Shown: in pieces, positions 15,269 through 31,004 of the stretch
Numbering within the stretch: the first letter of the stretch is position 1
Layout: the number at the start of each line of letters is the position of its first letter
NCBI RefSeq assembly: GCF_051020765.1
Contig: NW_027469545.1
Location: forward strand, 40,992 to 104,991
Reading direction: 5' to 3'
Length of the DNA stretch: 64,000 nt
DNA from: Lasioglossum baleicum
Lineage: Eukaryota > Arthropoda > Insecta > Hymenoptera > Halictidae
Position numbers and translations under genes: made by a program
The notes under the pieces: generated by a model
What the model was told of the DNA's origin: nothing
Database searches by the model: none
The model's input: only the letters and a program-made list of their open reading frames with translations

Positions 15269-16927
15269 CATAACGCATAACGCATAACGCATAACACATA
15301 TCGCATAACGCATAACGCATAACGCTTAACGCATAACGCATAACGCATAACGCATAACGCATAACGCATAACGGATAACGCATAACGCATAACGCATAAC
15401 GCATAACGCATAACGCATAACGCATAACGCATAACGCATAACGCATAACGCATAACGCATAACGCATAACGCATAACGCATAACGCATAACGCATAACGC
15501 ATAACGCATAACGCATAACGCATAACGCATAACGCATAACGCATAACGCATAACGCATAACGCATAACGCATAACGCATAACGCATAACGCATAACGCAT
15601 AACGCATAACGCATAACGCATAACGCATAACGCATAACGTATAACGCATAACGCATAACGCATAACGCATAACGCATGACGCATGACGCATAACGCATAA
15701 CGCATAACGCATAACGCATAACGCATAACGCATAACGCATAACGCATAACGCATAACGCATAACGCATAACGCATAACGCATAACGCATAACGCATAATG
15801 CATAACGCATAACGCTTAGCGCATAGCCCATAACGCATAACGCATACCGCATCACGCATAACGCATAACGTATAACGCGTAACGCATAACGCATAACGAA
15901 TAACGCATAACGCTTAACGCATAACGCTTAACGCATAACGCATAACGCATAACGCATAACGCATAACGCATAACGCTTAACGCATAACGCATAACGCATA
16001 ACGCATAACGCATAACGCATAACGCATAACGCATAACGCATAACGCATAACGCATAACGCATAACGCATAACGCATAACGCATAACGCATAACGCATAAC
16101 GCATAACGCATAACGCATAACGCATAACGCATAACGCATAACGCATAACGCATAACGCATAACGCATAACGCATAACGCATAACGCATAACGCATAACGC
16201 ATAACGCATAACGCATAACGCATAACGCATAACGCATAACGCATAACGCTTAACGCATAACGCATAACGCATAACGCATAACGCATAATGCATAACGCAT
16301 AACGCTTAACGCATAGCCCATAACGCATAGCCCATAACTCATAACGCATAACGCATCGCGCATAACGCATAACGGATAACGCATAACGCATAACGCATAA
16401 CGCATAACGGATAACGCATAACGCTTAACGCATAGCCCATAGCGCATAACGCATAACGCATAACGCATAACGCATAACGCATAACGCATAACGCATAACG
16501 CATAACGCATAACGCATAACGCATAACGCATAACGCATAACGCATAACGCATAACGCATAACGCATAACGCATAACGCATAACGCATAACGCATAACGCA
16601 TAACGCATAACGCATAACGCATAACGCATAACGCATAACGCATAACGCATAACGCATAACGCATAACGCATAACGCATAACGCATAACGCATAACGCATA
16701 TCGCATAACGCATAACGCATAACGCATAACGCATAACGCATAACGCATAACGCATAACGCATAACGCATAACGCATAACGCATAACGCATAACGCATAAC
16801 GCATAACGCATAACGCATAACGCATAACGCATAACGCATAACGCATAACGCATAACGCATAACGCATAACGCATAACGCATAACGCCTAACGCAGAACGC
16901 ATAACGCATAACGCTTAACGCATAACG

Positions 16928-17144
16928 CCTAACGCATAACGCGTAACGCATAATGCATAACGCATAACGCTTAACGCATAGCCCATAACGCATAACGCAT
17001 AACGCATCGCGCATAACGCATAACGGATAACGCATAACGCATAACGCATAACGGATAACGCATACCGCATAACGCATAACGAATAACGCATAACGCATAA
17101 CCCATAACGCATAACGCATAACGCATAACGGATAACGCAAGACG
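16928..17144. repeat. C block 1
   Basis: Ordered word gcctaac, gcgtaac, gcataat, gcttaac, gcatagc, ccataac, gcatcgc, two ggataac, gcatacc, gaataac, ccataac directly after gcataac (giving TAACCC), ggataac, gcaagac. It is headed by gcagaac at 16,892. Confidence 0.86.
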
Positions 17145-18957
17145 CATAACGCATAACGCATAACGCATAACGCGTAACGCATAATGCATAACGCATAACG
17201 CTTAACGCATAGCCCATAACGCATAACGCATAACGCATCGCGCATAACGCATAACGGATAACGCATAACGCATAACGCATAACGCATAACGGATAACGCA
17301 TAACGCATAACGTATAACGCATAACGCATAACGCATAACGCATAACGCATAACGCATAACGCATGCCGCATAACACATATCGCATAACGCATAACGCATA
17401 ACGCTTAACGCATAACGCATAACGCATAACGCATAACGCATAACGCATGCCGCATAACACATATCGCATAACGCATAACGCATAACGCTTAACGCATAAC
17501 GCATAACGCATAACGCATAACGCATAACGGATAACGCATAACGCATAACGCATAACGCATAACGCATAACGCATAACGCATAACGCATAACGCATAACGC
17601 ATAACGCATAACGCATAACGCATAACGCATAACGCATAACGCATAACGCATAACGCATAACGCATAACGCATAACGCATAACGCATAACGCATAACGCAT
17701 AACGCATAACGCATAACGCATAACGCATAACGCATAACGCATAACGCATGACGCATGACGCATGACGCATAACGCATAACGCATAACGCATAACGCATAA
17801 CGCATAACGCATAACGCATAACGCATAACGCATAACGCATAACGCATAACGCATAACGCATGACGCATAACGCATAACGCATAACGCATAACGCATAACG
17901 CATAACGCATAACGCATAACGCATAACGCATAACGCTTAACGCAGAACGCATAACGCATAACGCTTAACGCATAACGCCTAACGCATAACGCGTAACGCA
18001 TAATGCATAACGCATAACGCTTAACGCATAGCCCATAACGCATAACGCATCGCGCATAACGCATAACGCATAACGCATAACGCATAACGCATAACGCATA
18101 ACGCATAACGCATAACGCATAACGCATAACGCATAACGCATAACGCATAACGCATAACGCATAACGCATAACGCATGACGCATGACGCATAACGCATAAC
18201 GCATAACGCATAACGCATAACGCATAACGCATAACGCATAACGCATAACGCATAACGCATAACGCATAACGCATAACACATGACGCATAACGCATAACGC
18301 ATAACGCATAACGCATAACGCATAACGCATAACGCATAACGCATAACGCATAACGCATAACGCTTAACGCAGAACGCATAACGCATAACGCTTAACGCAT
18401 AACGCCTAACGCATAACGCATAACGCATAACGCATAACGCATAACGCATAACGCATAACGCATAACGCATAACGCATAACGCATAACGCATAACGCATAA
18501 CGCATAACGCATAACGCATAACGCATAACGCATAACGCATAACGCATAACGCATAACGCATAACGCATAACGCATAACGCATAACGCATAACGCATAACG
18601 CATAACGCATAACGCATAACGCATAACGCATAACGCATAACGCATAACGCATAACGTATAACGCATAACGCATAACGCATAACGCATGACGCATGACGCA
18701 TGACGCATAACGCATAACGCATAACGCATAACGCATAACGCATAACGCATAACGCATAACGCATAACGCATAACGCATATCGCATAACGCATAACGCATA
18801 ACGCATAACGCATAACGCATGACGCATAACGCATAACGCATAACGCATAACGCATAACGCATAACGCATAACGCATAACGCATAACGCATAACGCATAAC
18901 GCATAACGCATAACGCTTAACGCAGAACGCATAACGCATAACGCTTAACGCATAACG

Positions 18958-19180
18958 CCTAACGCATAACGCGTAACGCATAATGCATAACGCATAACGC
19001 TTAACGCATAGCCCATAACGCATAACGCATAACGCATCGCGCATAACGCATAACGGATAACGCATAACGCAATACGCATAACGCATAACGGATAACGCAT
19101 ACCGCATAACGCATAACGAATAACGCATAACGCATAACCCATAACGCATAACGCATAACGCATAACGGATAACGCAAGAC
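18958..19180. repeat. C block 2
   Basis: Same order of variant units as the other C blocks, headed by gcagaac at 18,922. It differs by a gcaatac unit near 19,069, a double substitution seen nowhere else. Confidence 0.86.
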
Positions 19181-19846
19181 GCATAACGCATAACGCATAA
19201 CGCATAACGCATAACGCATAACGCATAACGCATAACGCATAACGCATAACGCATAACGCATAACGCATAACGCATAACGCATAACGCATAACGCATAACG
19301 CATAACGCATAACGCATAACGCATAACGCATAACGCATAACGCATAACGCATAACGCATAACGCATAACGCATAACGCATAACGCATAACGCATAACGCA
19401 TAACGCATAACGCATAACGCATAACGCATAACGCATAACGCTTAACGCAGAACGCATAACGCATAACGCTTAACGCATAACGCCTAACGCATAACGCGTA
19501 ACGCATAATGCATAACGCATAACGCTTAACGCATAGCCCATAACGCATAACGCATAACGCATCGCGCATAACGCATAACGGATAACGCATAACGCATAAC
19601 GCATAACGGATAACGCATACCGCATAACGCATAACGCATAACGCATAACGCATAACGCATAACGCATAACGCATAACGCATAACGCATAACGCATAACGC
19701 ATAACGCATAACGCATAACGCATAACGCATAACGCATAACGCATAACGCATAACGCATAACGCATAACGCATAACGCATAACGCATAACGCATAACGCAT
19801 AACGCTTAACGCAGAACGCATAACGCATAACGCTTAACGCATAACG

Positions 19847-20077
19847 CCTAACGCATAACGCGTAACGCATAATGCATAACGCATAACGCTTAACGCATAG
19901 CCCATAACGCATAACGCATAACGCATCGCGCATAACGCATAACGGATAACGCATAACGCATAACGCATAACGGATAACGCATACCGCATAACGCATAACG
20001 AATAACGCATAACGCATAACCCATAACGCATAACGCATAACGCATAACGCATAACGCATAACGGATAACGCAAGACG
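19847..20077. repeat. C block 3
   Basis: C block headed by gcagaac at 19,811, with two extra gcataac units before the last ggataac. A shorter relative starting at 19,483 stops after gcatacc. Confidence 0.85.
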
Positions 20078-20938
20078 CATAACGCATAACGCATAACGCA
20101 TAACGCGTAACGCATAATGCATAACGCATAACGCTTAACGCATAGCCCATAACGCATAACGCATAACGCATCGCGCATAACGCATAACGGATAACGCATA
20201 ACGCATAACGCATAACGCATAACGGATAACGCATAACGCATAACGTATAACGCATAACGCATAACGCATAACGCATAACGCATAACGCATAACGCATAAC
20301 ACATATCGCATAACGCATAACGCATAACGCTTAACGCATAACGCATAACGCATAACGCATAACGCATAACGGATAACGCATAACGCATAACGCATAACGC
20401 ATAACGCATAACGCATAACGCATAACGCATAACGCATAACGCATAACGCATAACGCATAACGCATAACGCATAACGCATAACGCATAACGCATAACGCAT
20501 AACGCATAACGCATAACGCATAACGCATAACGCATAACGCATAACGCATAACGCATAACGCATAACGCATAACGCATAACGCATAACGCATAACGCATAA
20601 CGCATAACGCATAACGCATAACGCATAACGCATAACGCATAATGCATAACGCATAACGCATAACGCATAACGCATAACGCATAACGCATAACGCATAACG
20701 CATAACGCATAACGCATGACGCATGACGCATAACGCATAACGCATAACGCATAACGCATAACGCATAACGCATAACGCATAACGCATAACGCATAACGCA
20801 TAACGCATAACGCATAACGCATGACGCATAACGCATAACGCATAACGCATAACGCATAACGCATAACGCATAACGCATAACGCATAACGCATAACGCTTA
20901 ACGCAGAACGCATAACGCATAACGCTTAACGCATAACG

Positions 20939-21114
20939 CCTAACGCATAACGCGTAACGCATAATGCATAACGCATAGCCCATAACGCATAACGCATCGC
21001 GCATAACGCATAACGGATACCGCATAACGCATAACGCATAACGCATAACGCATAACGGATAACGCATACCGCATAACGCATAACGAATAACGCATAACGC
21101 ATAACGCATAACCC
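20939..21114. repeat. C block 4, shortened
   Basis: C block with fewer units after gcataat, ggatacc in place of the first ggataac, and one extra unit between gaataac and the TAACCC junction. It ends there without the ggataac, gcaagac tail. Confidence 0.83.
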
Positions 21115-21484
21115 ATAACGCATAACGCATAACGCATAACGCATAACGCATAACGCATAACGCATAACGCATAACGCATAACGCATAACGCATAACGTAT
21201 AACGCATAACGCATAACGCATAACGCATAACGCATAACGCATAACGCATAACGCATAACGCATAACGCATAACGCATAACGCATAACGCATAACGCATGA
21301 CGCATAACGCATAACGCATAACGCATAACGCATAACGCATAACGCATAACGCATAACGCATAACGCATAACGCATAACGCATAACGCATAACGCTTAACG
21401 CAGAACGCATAACGCATAACGCTTAACGCATAACGCCTAACGCATAACGCGTAACGCATAATGCATAACGCATAACGCTTAACG

Positions 21485-21500
21485 CATAGCCAAATAACGC
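21485..21500. other. Single-base insertion: AGCCAAATAAC
   Basis: Where other copies read gcatagc, ccataac, this one reads AGCC then AAATAAC, one base longer. It is the only phase slip in the first 35 kb and moves unit starts from 1 to 2 modulo 7. It accounts for the non-multiple of 7 between degenerate inserts 5 and 6. Confidence 0.92.
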
Positions 21501-21800
21501 ATAACGCATAACGCATCGCGCATAACGCATAACGGATAACGCATAACGCATAACGCATAACGCATAACGCATAACGCATAACGCATAACGCATAACGCAT
21601 AACGCATAACGCATAACGCATAACGCATAACGCATAACGCATAACGCATAACGCATAACGCATAACGCATAACGCATAACGCATAACGCATAACGCATAA
21701 CGCATAACGCATAACGCATAACGCATAACGCATAACGCATAACGCATAACGCATAACGCTTAACGCAGAACGCATAACGCATAACGCTTAACGCATAACG

Positions 21801-22024
21801 CCTAACGCATAACGCGTAACGCATAATGCATAACGCATAACGCTTAACGCATAGCCCATAACGCATAACGCATAACGCATCGCGCATAACGCATAACGGA
21901 TAACGCATAACGCATAACGCATAACGGATAACGCATACCGCATAACGCATAACGAATAACGCATAACGCATAACCCATAACGCATAACGCATAACGCATA
22001 ACGCATAACGGATAACGCAAGACG
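21801..22024. repeat. C block 5
   Basis: Full C block headed by gcagaac at 21,765. A second gcaagac tail occurs alone at 22,312, following a shorter relative that lacks the gcatacc and TAACCC markers. Confidence 0.86.
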
Positions 22025-22836
22025 CATAACGCATAACGCATAACGCATAACGCGTAACGCATAATGCATAACGCATAACGCTTAACGCATAGCCCATAAC
22101 GCATAACGCATAACGCATCGCGCATAACGCATAACGGATAACGCATAACGCATAACGCATAACGCATAACGGATAACGCATAACGCATAACGTATAACGC
22201 ATAACGCATAACGCATAACGCATAACGCATAACGCATAACGCATAACGCATAACGCATAACACATATCGCATAACGCATAACGCATAACGCATAACGCAT
22301 AACGGATAACGCAAGACGCATAACGCATAACGCATAACGCATAACGCATAACGCATAACGCATAACGCATAACGCATAACGCATAACGCATAACGCATAA
22401 CGCATAACGCATAACGCATAACGCATAACGCATAACGCATAACGCATAACGCATAACGCATAACGCATAACGCATAACGCATAACGCATAACGCATAACG
22501 CATAACGCATAACGCATAACGCATAACGCATAACGCATAACGCATAACGCATAACGCATAACGCATAACGCATAACGCATAACGCATAACGCATAACGCA
22601 TAACGCATAACGCATAACGCATAACGCATAACGCATAACGCATAACGCATAACGCATAACGCATAACGCATAACGCATAACGCATAACGCATAACGCATA
22701 ACGCATAACGCATAACGCATAACGCATAACGCATAACGCATAACGCATATCGCATAACGCATAACGCATAACGCATAACGCATAACGCATAACGCATAAC
22801 GCATAACGCATAACGCATAACGCATAACGCATAACG

Positions 22837-24824
22837 CATATCGCATAACGCATAACGCTTAACGCATAACGCTTAACGCATAACGCATTACGCATAACGC
22901 ATAACGCATAACGGATAACGCATGACGCATAACGCATAACGCATAACGCATAACTCATAACGCATAACGCATAACGCTTAACGCATAGCCCATAACGCAT
23001 AACGCATAACGCATCACGCATAACGCATAACGTATAACGCGTAACGCATAACAGATAACGAATAACGCATAACGCTTAACGCATAACGCATAACGCATAA
23101 CGGATAACGCATAACGGATAACGCATAACGCATAACGTATAACGCGTAACGCATAACGCATAACGCATAACGCATAACGCATAACGCATAACGCATAACG
23201 CATAACGCATAACGCATAACGCATAACGCATAACGCATAACGCATAACGCATAACGCATAACGCATAACGCATAACGCATAACGCATAACGCATAACGCA
23301 TAACGCATAACGCATAACGCATAACGCATAACGCATAACGCATAACGCATAACGCATAACGCATAACGCATAACGCATAACGCATAACGCATAACGCATA
23401 ACGCATAACGCATAACGCATAACGCATAACGCATAACGCATAACGCATAACGCATAACGCATAACGCATAACGCATAACACATATCGCATAACGCATAAC
23501 GCATAACGCTTAACGCATAACGCATAACGCATAACGCATAACGCATAACGCATAACGCATAACGGATAACGCATAACGCATAACGCATAACGCATAACGC
23601 ATAACGCTTAACGCATAACGCCTAACGCATAACGCGTAACGCATAATGCATAACGCATAACGCTTAACGCATAGCCCATAACGCATAACGCATAACGCAT
23701 CGCGCATAACGCATAACGGATAACGCATAACGCATAACGCATAACGGATAACGCATAACGCATAACGTATAACGCATAACGCATAACGTATAACGCGTAA
23801 CGCATAACGCATAACGCATAACACATAACGCATAACGCATAACGCATAACGCATAACGCATAACGCATAACGCATAACGCATAACGCATAACGCATAACG
23901 CATAACGCATAACGCATAACGCATAACGCATAACGCATAACGCATAACGCATAACGCATAACGCATAACGCATAACGCATAACGCATAACGCATAACGCA
24001 TAACGCATAACGCATAACGCATAACGCATAACGCATAACGCATAACGCATAACGCTTAACGCATAACGCATAACGCATAACGCATAACGCATAACGCATT
24101 ACGCATAACGCATATCGCATAACGCATAACGCTTAACGCATAACGCATTACGCATAACGCATAACGCATAACGGATAACGCATGACACATAACGCATAAC
24201 GCACAACGCATAACGCATAACGCATAACGCATAACGCATAACGCATAACGCATAACGCATAACGCATAACGCATAACGCATAACGCATAACGCATAACGC
24301 ATAACGCATAACGCATAACGCATAACGCATAACGCATAACGCATAACGCATAACGCATAACGCATAACGCATAACGCATAACGCATAACGCATAACGCAT
24401 AACGCATAACGCATAACTCTTAACGCATAACGCATAACGCATAACGCATAACGCATAACGCATAACGCATAACGCATAACGCATAACGCATAACGCATAA
24501 CGCATAACGCATAACGCATAACGCATAACGCATAACGCATAACGCATAACGCATAACGCATAACGCATAACGCATAACGCATAACGCATAACGCATAACG
24601 CATAACGCATAACGCATAACGCATAACGCATAACGCATAACGCATAACGCATAACGCATAACGCATAACGCATAACGCATAACGCATAACGCATAACGCA
24701 TAACGCATAACGCATAACGCATAACGCATAACTCATAACGCATAACGCATAACGCATAACGCATAACGCATAACGCATAACGCATAACGCATAACGCATA
24801 ACGCATAACGCATAACGCATAACG
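22837..24824. repeat. Array domain 5: partial copy of the 12.6-kb pattern
   Basis: From gcatatc near 22,838 the order gcttaac, gcttaac, gcattac, ggataac, gcatgac, tcataac, gcatcac, gtataac, gcgtaac, agataac, gaataac repeats that at 12,673-12,840. The offset is 10,214 (1,459 units plus the 1-base slip near 21,491). It is followed by a long pure tract, a partial gcctaac/gcgtaac/gcataat/gcatcgc string from 23,621, and a mostly pure stretch to 24,824. Confidence 0.85.
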
Positions 24825-25177
24825 CATTACGCATAACGCTTAACGCATAACGCATAACGCATAACGCATAACGCATAATGCATAACGCATAACGCTTAAC
24901 GCATAGCCCATAACGCATAGCCCATAACGCATAACGCATAACGCATCGCGCATAACGCATAACGGATAACGCATAACTCATAACGCATAACGCATAACGG
25001 ATAACGCATAACGCTTAACGCATAGCCCATAGCGCATAACGCATAACGCATAACGCATAACGCATAACTCATAACGCATAACGCATAACGCTTAACACAT
25101 AACGCATAACGCATAACGCATAACGCATAACGCATAATGCATAACGCATAACGCTTAACGCATAGCCCATAGCGCAT
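24825..25177. repeat. D block 1
   Basis: A word of about 355 bases: gcattac, gcttaac, gcataat, gcttaac, two gcatagc/ccataac pairs, gcatcgc, ggataac, tcataac, ggataac, gcttaac, gcatagc/ccatagc, tcataac, gcttaac, acataac, gcataat, gcttaac, gcatagc/ccatagc. Confidence 0.86.
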
Positions 25178-27602
25178 AACGCATAACGCATAACGCATAA
25201 CTCATAACGCATAACGCATAACGGATAACGCATAACGCTTAACGCATAACGTATAACGCGTAACGCATAACGCATAACGCATAACACATATCGCATAACG
25301 CATAACGCATAACGCTTAACGCATAACGCATAACGCATAACGCATAACGCATAACGCATTACGCATAACGCATATCGCATAACGCATAACGCTTAACGCA
25401 TAACGCATTACGCATAACGCATAACGCATAACGGATAACGCATGACGCATAACGCATAACGCACAACGCATAACGCATAACGCATAACGCATAACGCATA
25501 ACGCATAACGCATAACGCATAACGCATAACGCATAACGCATAACGCATAACGCATAACGCATAACGCATAACGCATAACGCATAACGCATAACGCATAAC
25601 GCATAACGCATAACGCATAACGCATAACGCATAACGCATAACTCTTAACGCATAACGCATAACGCATAACGCATAACGCATAACGCATAACGCATAACGC
25701 ATAACGCATAACGCATAACGCATAACGCATAACGCATAACGCATAACGCATAACGCATAACGCATAACGCATAACGCATAACGCATAACGCATAACGCAT
25801 AACGCATAACGCATAACGCATAACGCATAACGCATAACGCATAACGCATAACGCATAACGCATAACGCATAACTCATAACGCATAACGCATAACGCATAA
25901 CGCATAACGCATAACGCATAACGCATAACGCATAACGCATAACGCATAACGCATAAAGCATAACGCATAACGCATAACGCATAACGCATAACGCATAACG
26001 CATAACGCATAACGCATAACGCATAAGGCATAACGCATAACGCATAACGCATAACGCATAACGCATAACGCATAACGCATAACGCATAACGCATAACGCA
26101 TAACGCATAACGCATAACGCATAACGCATAACGCATAACGCATAACGCATAACGCATAACGCATAACGCATAACGCATAACGCATAACGCATAACGCATA
26201 ACGCATAACGCATAACGCATAACGCATAACGCATAACGCATAACGCATAACGCATAACGCATAACGCATAACGCATAACGCATAACTCATAACGCATAAC
26301 GCATAACGCATAACGCATAACGCATAACGCATAACGCATATCGCATAACGCATAACGCTTAACGCATAACGCATTACGCATAACGCATAACGCATAACGG
26401 ATAACGCATGACGCATAACGCATAACGCACAACGCATAACGCATAACGCATAACGCATAACGCATAACGCATAACGCATAACGCATAACGCATAACGCAT
26501 AACGCATAACGCATAACGCATAACGCATAACGCATAACGCATAACGCATAACGCATAACGCATAACGCATAACGCATAACGCATAACGCATAACGCATAA
26601 CGCATAACGCATAACGCATAACGCATAACGCATAACGCATAACGCATAACGCATAACGCATAACGCATAACGCATAACGCATAACGCATAACGCATAACG
26701 CATAACGCATAACGCATAACGCATAACGCATAACGCATAACGCATAACGCATAACGCATAACGCATAACGCATAACGCATAACGCATAACGCATAACGCA
26801 TAACGCATAACGCATAACGCATAACGCATAACGCATAACGCATAACGCATAACGCATAACTCATAACGCATAACGCATAACGCATAACGCATAACGCATA
26901 ACGCATAACGCATAACGCATAACGCATAACGCATAACGCATAACGCATAACGCATAACGCATAACGCATAACGCATAACGCATAACGCATAACGCATAAC
27001 GCATAAGGCATAACGCATAACGCATAACGCATAACGCATAACGCATAACGCATAACGCATAACGCATAACGCATAACGCATAACTCATAACGCATAACGC
27101 ATAACGCATAACGCATAACGCATGACGCATAACGCATAACGCATAACGCATAACGCATAACGCATAACGCTTAACGCATAGCCCATAACGCATAACGCAT
27201 AACGCATCACGCATAACGCATAACGTATAACGCGTAACGCATAACGCATAACGAATAACGCATAACGCTTAACGCATAACGCATAACGCATAACGCATAA
27301 CGGATAACGCATAACGCATAACGTATAACGCATAACGCATAACGTATAACGCATAACGCATAACGCATAACGCATATCGCATAACGCATAACGCTTAACG
27401 CATAACGCTTAACGCATAACGCATAACGCATAACGCATAACGCATAACGCATAACGCATAACGCATAACGCTTAACGCATAACGCATAACGCATAACGCA
27501 TAACGCATAACGCATAACGCATAACGCATAACGCATAACGCATAACGCATAACGCATAACGCATAACGCATAACGCATAACACATAACGCATAACGCATA
27601 AC

Positions 27603-27618
27603 GTTCAATGAAAAAGTC
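27603..27618 (+). repeat. Degenerate insert copy 6 (subtype c)
   Basis: Identical insert with a single acataac marker 22 bases upstream (from 27,581) and gcataac, ggataac downstream. It is 13,553 bases from copy 5, one more than 1,936 units, as expected from the 1-base insertion near 21,491. Confidence 0.95.
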
Positions 27619-29135
27619 ATAACGCATAACGGATAACGCATAACGCATAACGCATAACGCATAACGCATAACGCATAACGCATAACGCATAACGCATAAC
27701 GCATAACGCATAACGCATAACGCATAACGCATAACGCATAACGCATAACGCATAACGCATAACGCATAACGCATAACTCATAACGCATAACGCATAACGC
27801 ATAACGCATAACGCATGACGCATAACGCATAACGCATAACGCATAACGCATAACGCATAATGCATAACGCATAACGCTTAACGCATAGCCCATAACGCAT
27901 AACGCATAACGCATAACGCATAACGCATAACGCATAACGCATAACGCATAACGCATAACGCATAACGCATAACGCATAACGCATAACGCATAACGCATAA
28001 CGCTTAACGCATAACGCATAACGCATAACGCATAACGCATAATGCATAACGCATAACGCTTAACGCATAGCCCATAACGCATAGCCCATAACGCATAACG
28101 CATAACGCATCGCGCATAACGCATAACGGATAACGCATAACGCATAACGCATAACGCATAACGCATAACGCATAACGCATAACGCATAACGCATAACGCA
28201 TAACGCATAACGCATAACGCATAACGCATAACGCATAACGCATAACGCATAACGCATAACGCATAACGCATAACGCATAACGCATACCGCATAACGCATA
28301 ACGCGTAACGCGTAACGCATAACGCATAACGCATAACGCATAACGCATAACGCATAACGCATAACGCATAACGCATAACGCATAACGCATAACGCATAAC
28401 GCATAACGCATAACGCATAACGCATAACGCATAACACATATCGCATAACGCATAACGCATAACGCTTAACGCATAACGCATAACGCATAACGCATAACGC
28501 ATAACGCATAACGCATAACGGATAACGCATAACGCATAACGCATAACGCATAACGCATAACGCTTAACGCATAACGCCTAACGCATAACGCGTAACGCAT
28601 AATGCATAACGCATAACGCTTAACGCATAGCCCATAACGCATAACGCATAACGCATCGCGCATAACGCATAACGGATAACGCATAACGCATAACGCATAA
28701 CGCATAACGCATAAGGCATAACGCATAACGCATAACGCATAACGCATAACGCATAACGCATAACGCATAACGCATAACGCATAACGCATAACGCATAACG
28801 CATAACGCATAACGCATAACGCATAACGCATAACGCATAACGCATAACGCATAACGCATAACGGATAACGCATAACGCTTAACGCATAGCCCATAGCGCA
28901 TAACGCATAACGCATAACGCATAACGCATAACTCATAACGCATAACGCATAACGCTTAACGCATAACGCATAACGCATAACGGATAACGCATAACGCATA
29001 ACGCATATCGCATAACGCATAACGCTTAATGCATAACGCATAACGCATAACGCTTAACGCATAACGCATAACGCATAACGCATAACGCATAACGCATAAC
29101 GCATAACGCATAACGCATAACACATAACGCATAAC

Positions 29136-29151
29136 GTTCAATGAAAAAGTC
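29136..29151 (+). repeat. Degenerate insert copy 7 (subtype b)
   Basis: Identical insert with a single acataac marker 15 bases upstream (from 29,121), as in copy 2. It shares with copy 2 a gcttaat unit shortly before it (near 29,030). It is 1,533 bases (219 units) after copy 6. Confidence 0.95.
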
Positions 29152-29563
29152 ATAACGCATAACGGATAACGCATAACGCATAACGCATAACGCATAACGC
29201 ATAACGCATAACGCATAACGCATAACGCATAACGCATAACGCATAACGCATAACGCATAACGCATAACGCATAACGCATAACGCATAACGCATAACGCAT
29301 AACGCATAACGCATAACGCATAACGCATAACGCATAACGCATAACGCATAACGCATAACGCATAACGCATAACGCATAACGCATAACGCATAACGCATAA
29401 CGCATAACGCATAACGCATAACGCATAACGCATAACGCATAACGCATAACGCATAACGCATAACGCATAACGCATAACGCATAACGCATAACGCATAACG
29501 CATAACGCATAACGCATAACGCATAACGCATAACGCATAACGCATAACGCATAACGCATAACG

Positions 29564-29917
29564 CATTACGCATAACGCTTAACGCATAACGCATAACGCA
29601 TAACGCATAACGCATAATGCATAACGCATAACGCTTAACGCATAGCCCATAACGCATAGCCCATAACGCATAACGCATAACGCATCGCGCATAACGCATA
29701 ACGGATAACGCATAACTCATAACGCATAACGCATATCGGATAACGCATAACGCTTAACGCATAGCCCATAGCGCATAACGCATAACGCATAACGCATAAC
29801 GCATAACTCATAACGCATAACGCATAACGCTTAACACATAACGCATAACGCATAACGCATAACGCATAACGCATAATGCATAACGCATAACGCTTAACGC
29901 ATAGCCCATAGCGCATA
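29564..29917. repeat. D block 2
   Basis: Full D block, 4,739 bases (677 units) after block 1. One private change: gcatatc directly before the second ggataac (near 29,733). Confidence 0.86.
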
Positions 29918-30648
29918 ACGCATAACGCATAACGCATAACGCATAACGCATAACGCATAACGCATAACGCATAACGCATAACGCATAACGCATAACGCAT
30001 AACGCATAACGCATAACGCATAACGCATAACGCATAACGCATAACGCATAACGCATAACGCATAACGCATAACGCATAACGCATAACGCATAACGCATAA
30101 CGCATAACGCATAACGCATAACGCATAACGCATAACGCATAACGCATAACGCATAACGCATAACGCATAACGCATAACGCATAACGCATAACGCATAACG
30201 CATAACGCATAACGCATAACGCATAACGCATAACGCATAACGCATAACGCATAACGCATAACGCATAACGCATAACGCATAACGCATAACGCATAACGCA
30301 TAACGCATAACGCATAACGCATAACGCATAACGCATAACGCATAACGCATAACGCATAAGGCATAACGCATAACGCATAACGCATAACGCATAACGCATA
30401 ACGCATAACGCATAACGCATAACGCATAACGCATAACGCATAACGCATAACGCATAACGCATAACGCATAACGCATAACGCATAACGCATAACGCATAAC
30501 GCATAACGCATAACGCATAACGCATAACGCATAACGCATAACGCATAACGCATAACGCATAACGCATAACGCATAACGCATAACGCATAACGCATAACGC
30601 ATAACGCATAACGCATAACGCATAACGCATAACGCATAACGCATAACG

Positions 30649-31004
30649 CATTACGCATAACGCTTAACGCATAACGCATAACGCATAACGCATAACGCAT
30701 AATGCATAACGCATAACGCTTAACGCATAGCCCATAACGCATAGCCCATAACGCATAACGCATAACGCATCGCGCATAACGCACAACGGATAACGCATAA
30801 CTCATAACGCATAACGCATAACGGATAACGCATAACGCTTAACGCATAGCCCATAGCGCATAACGCATAACGCATAACGCATAACGCATAACTCATAACG
30901 CATAACGCATAACGCTTAACACATAACGCATAACGCATAACGCATAACGCATAACGCATAATGCATAACGCATAACGCTTAACGCATAGCCCATAGCGCA
31001 TAAC
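30649..31004. repeat. D block 3
   Basis: Full D block, 1,085 bases (155 units) after block 2. One private change: gcacaac near 30,781 before ggataac. Confidence 0.86.

Larger units (their letters stand above)
12560..16891. repeat. Array domain 3: 2.1-kb direct duplication
   Basis: Two successive copies of a roughly 2.1-kb higher-order unit. The stretch 12,560-13,168 equals 14,660-15,268 base for base by eye at offset 2,100 (300 units), including gcattac, gcatgac, tcataac, gcatcac, gtataac, gcgtaac, and the rare order gcataac, agataac, gaataac. Beyond that the offset changes in multiples of 7 (2,051, 2,058, 2,121, 2,107) as pure tracts gain or lose units. The first copy has a degenerate insert at 14,050; the second has pure unit at the matching place. 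Confidence 0.88.
16892..22836. repeat. Array domain 4: gcagaac-headed higher-order repeats
   Basis: Nine gcagaac units (16,892; 17,942; 18,369; 18,922; 19,447; 19,811; 20,903; 21,400; 21,765) each begin a similar string: two gcataac, gcttaac, gcataac, gcctaac, then usually gcgtaac and gcataat. Header spacings are 1,050, 427, 553, 525, 364, 1,092, 497 and 365 bases, all multiples of 7 except the last, which spans the 1-base insertion near 21,491. Five headers lead into a C block; the others are shortened. Clusters of two or three gcatgac units mark several periods (17,747; 18,176; 18,687; 20,717). Confidence 0.88.
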
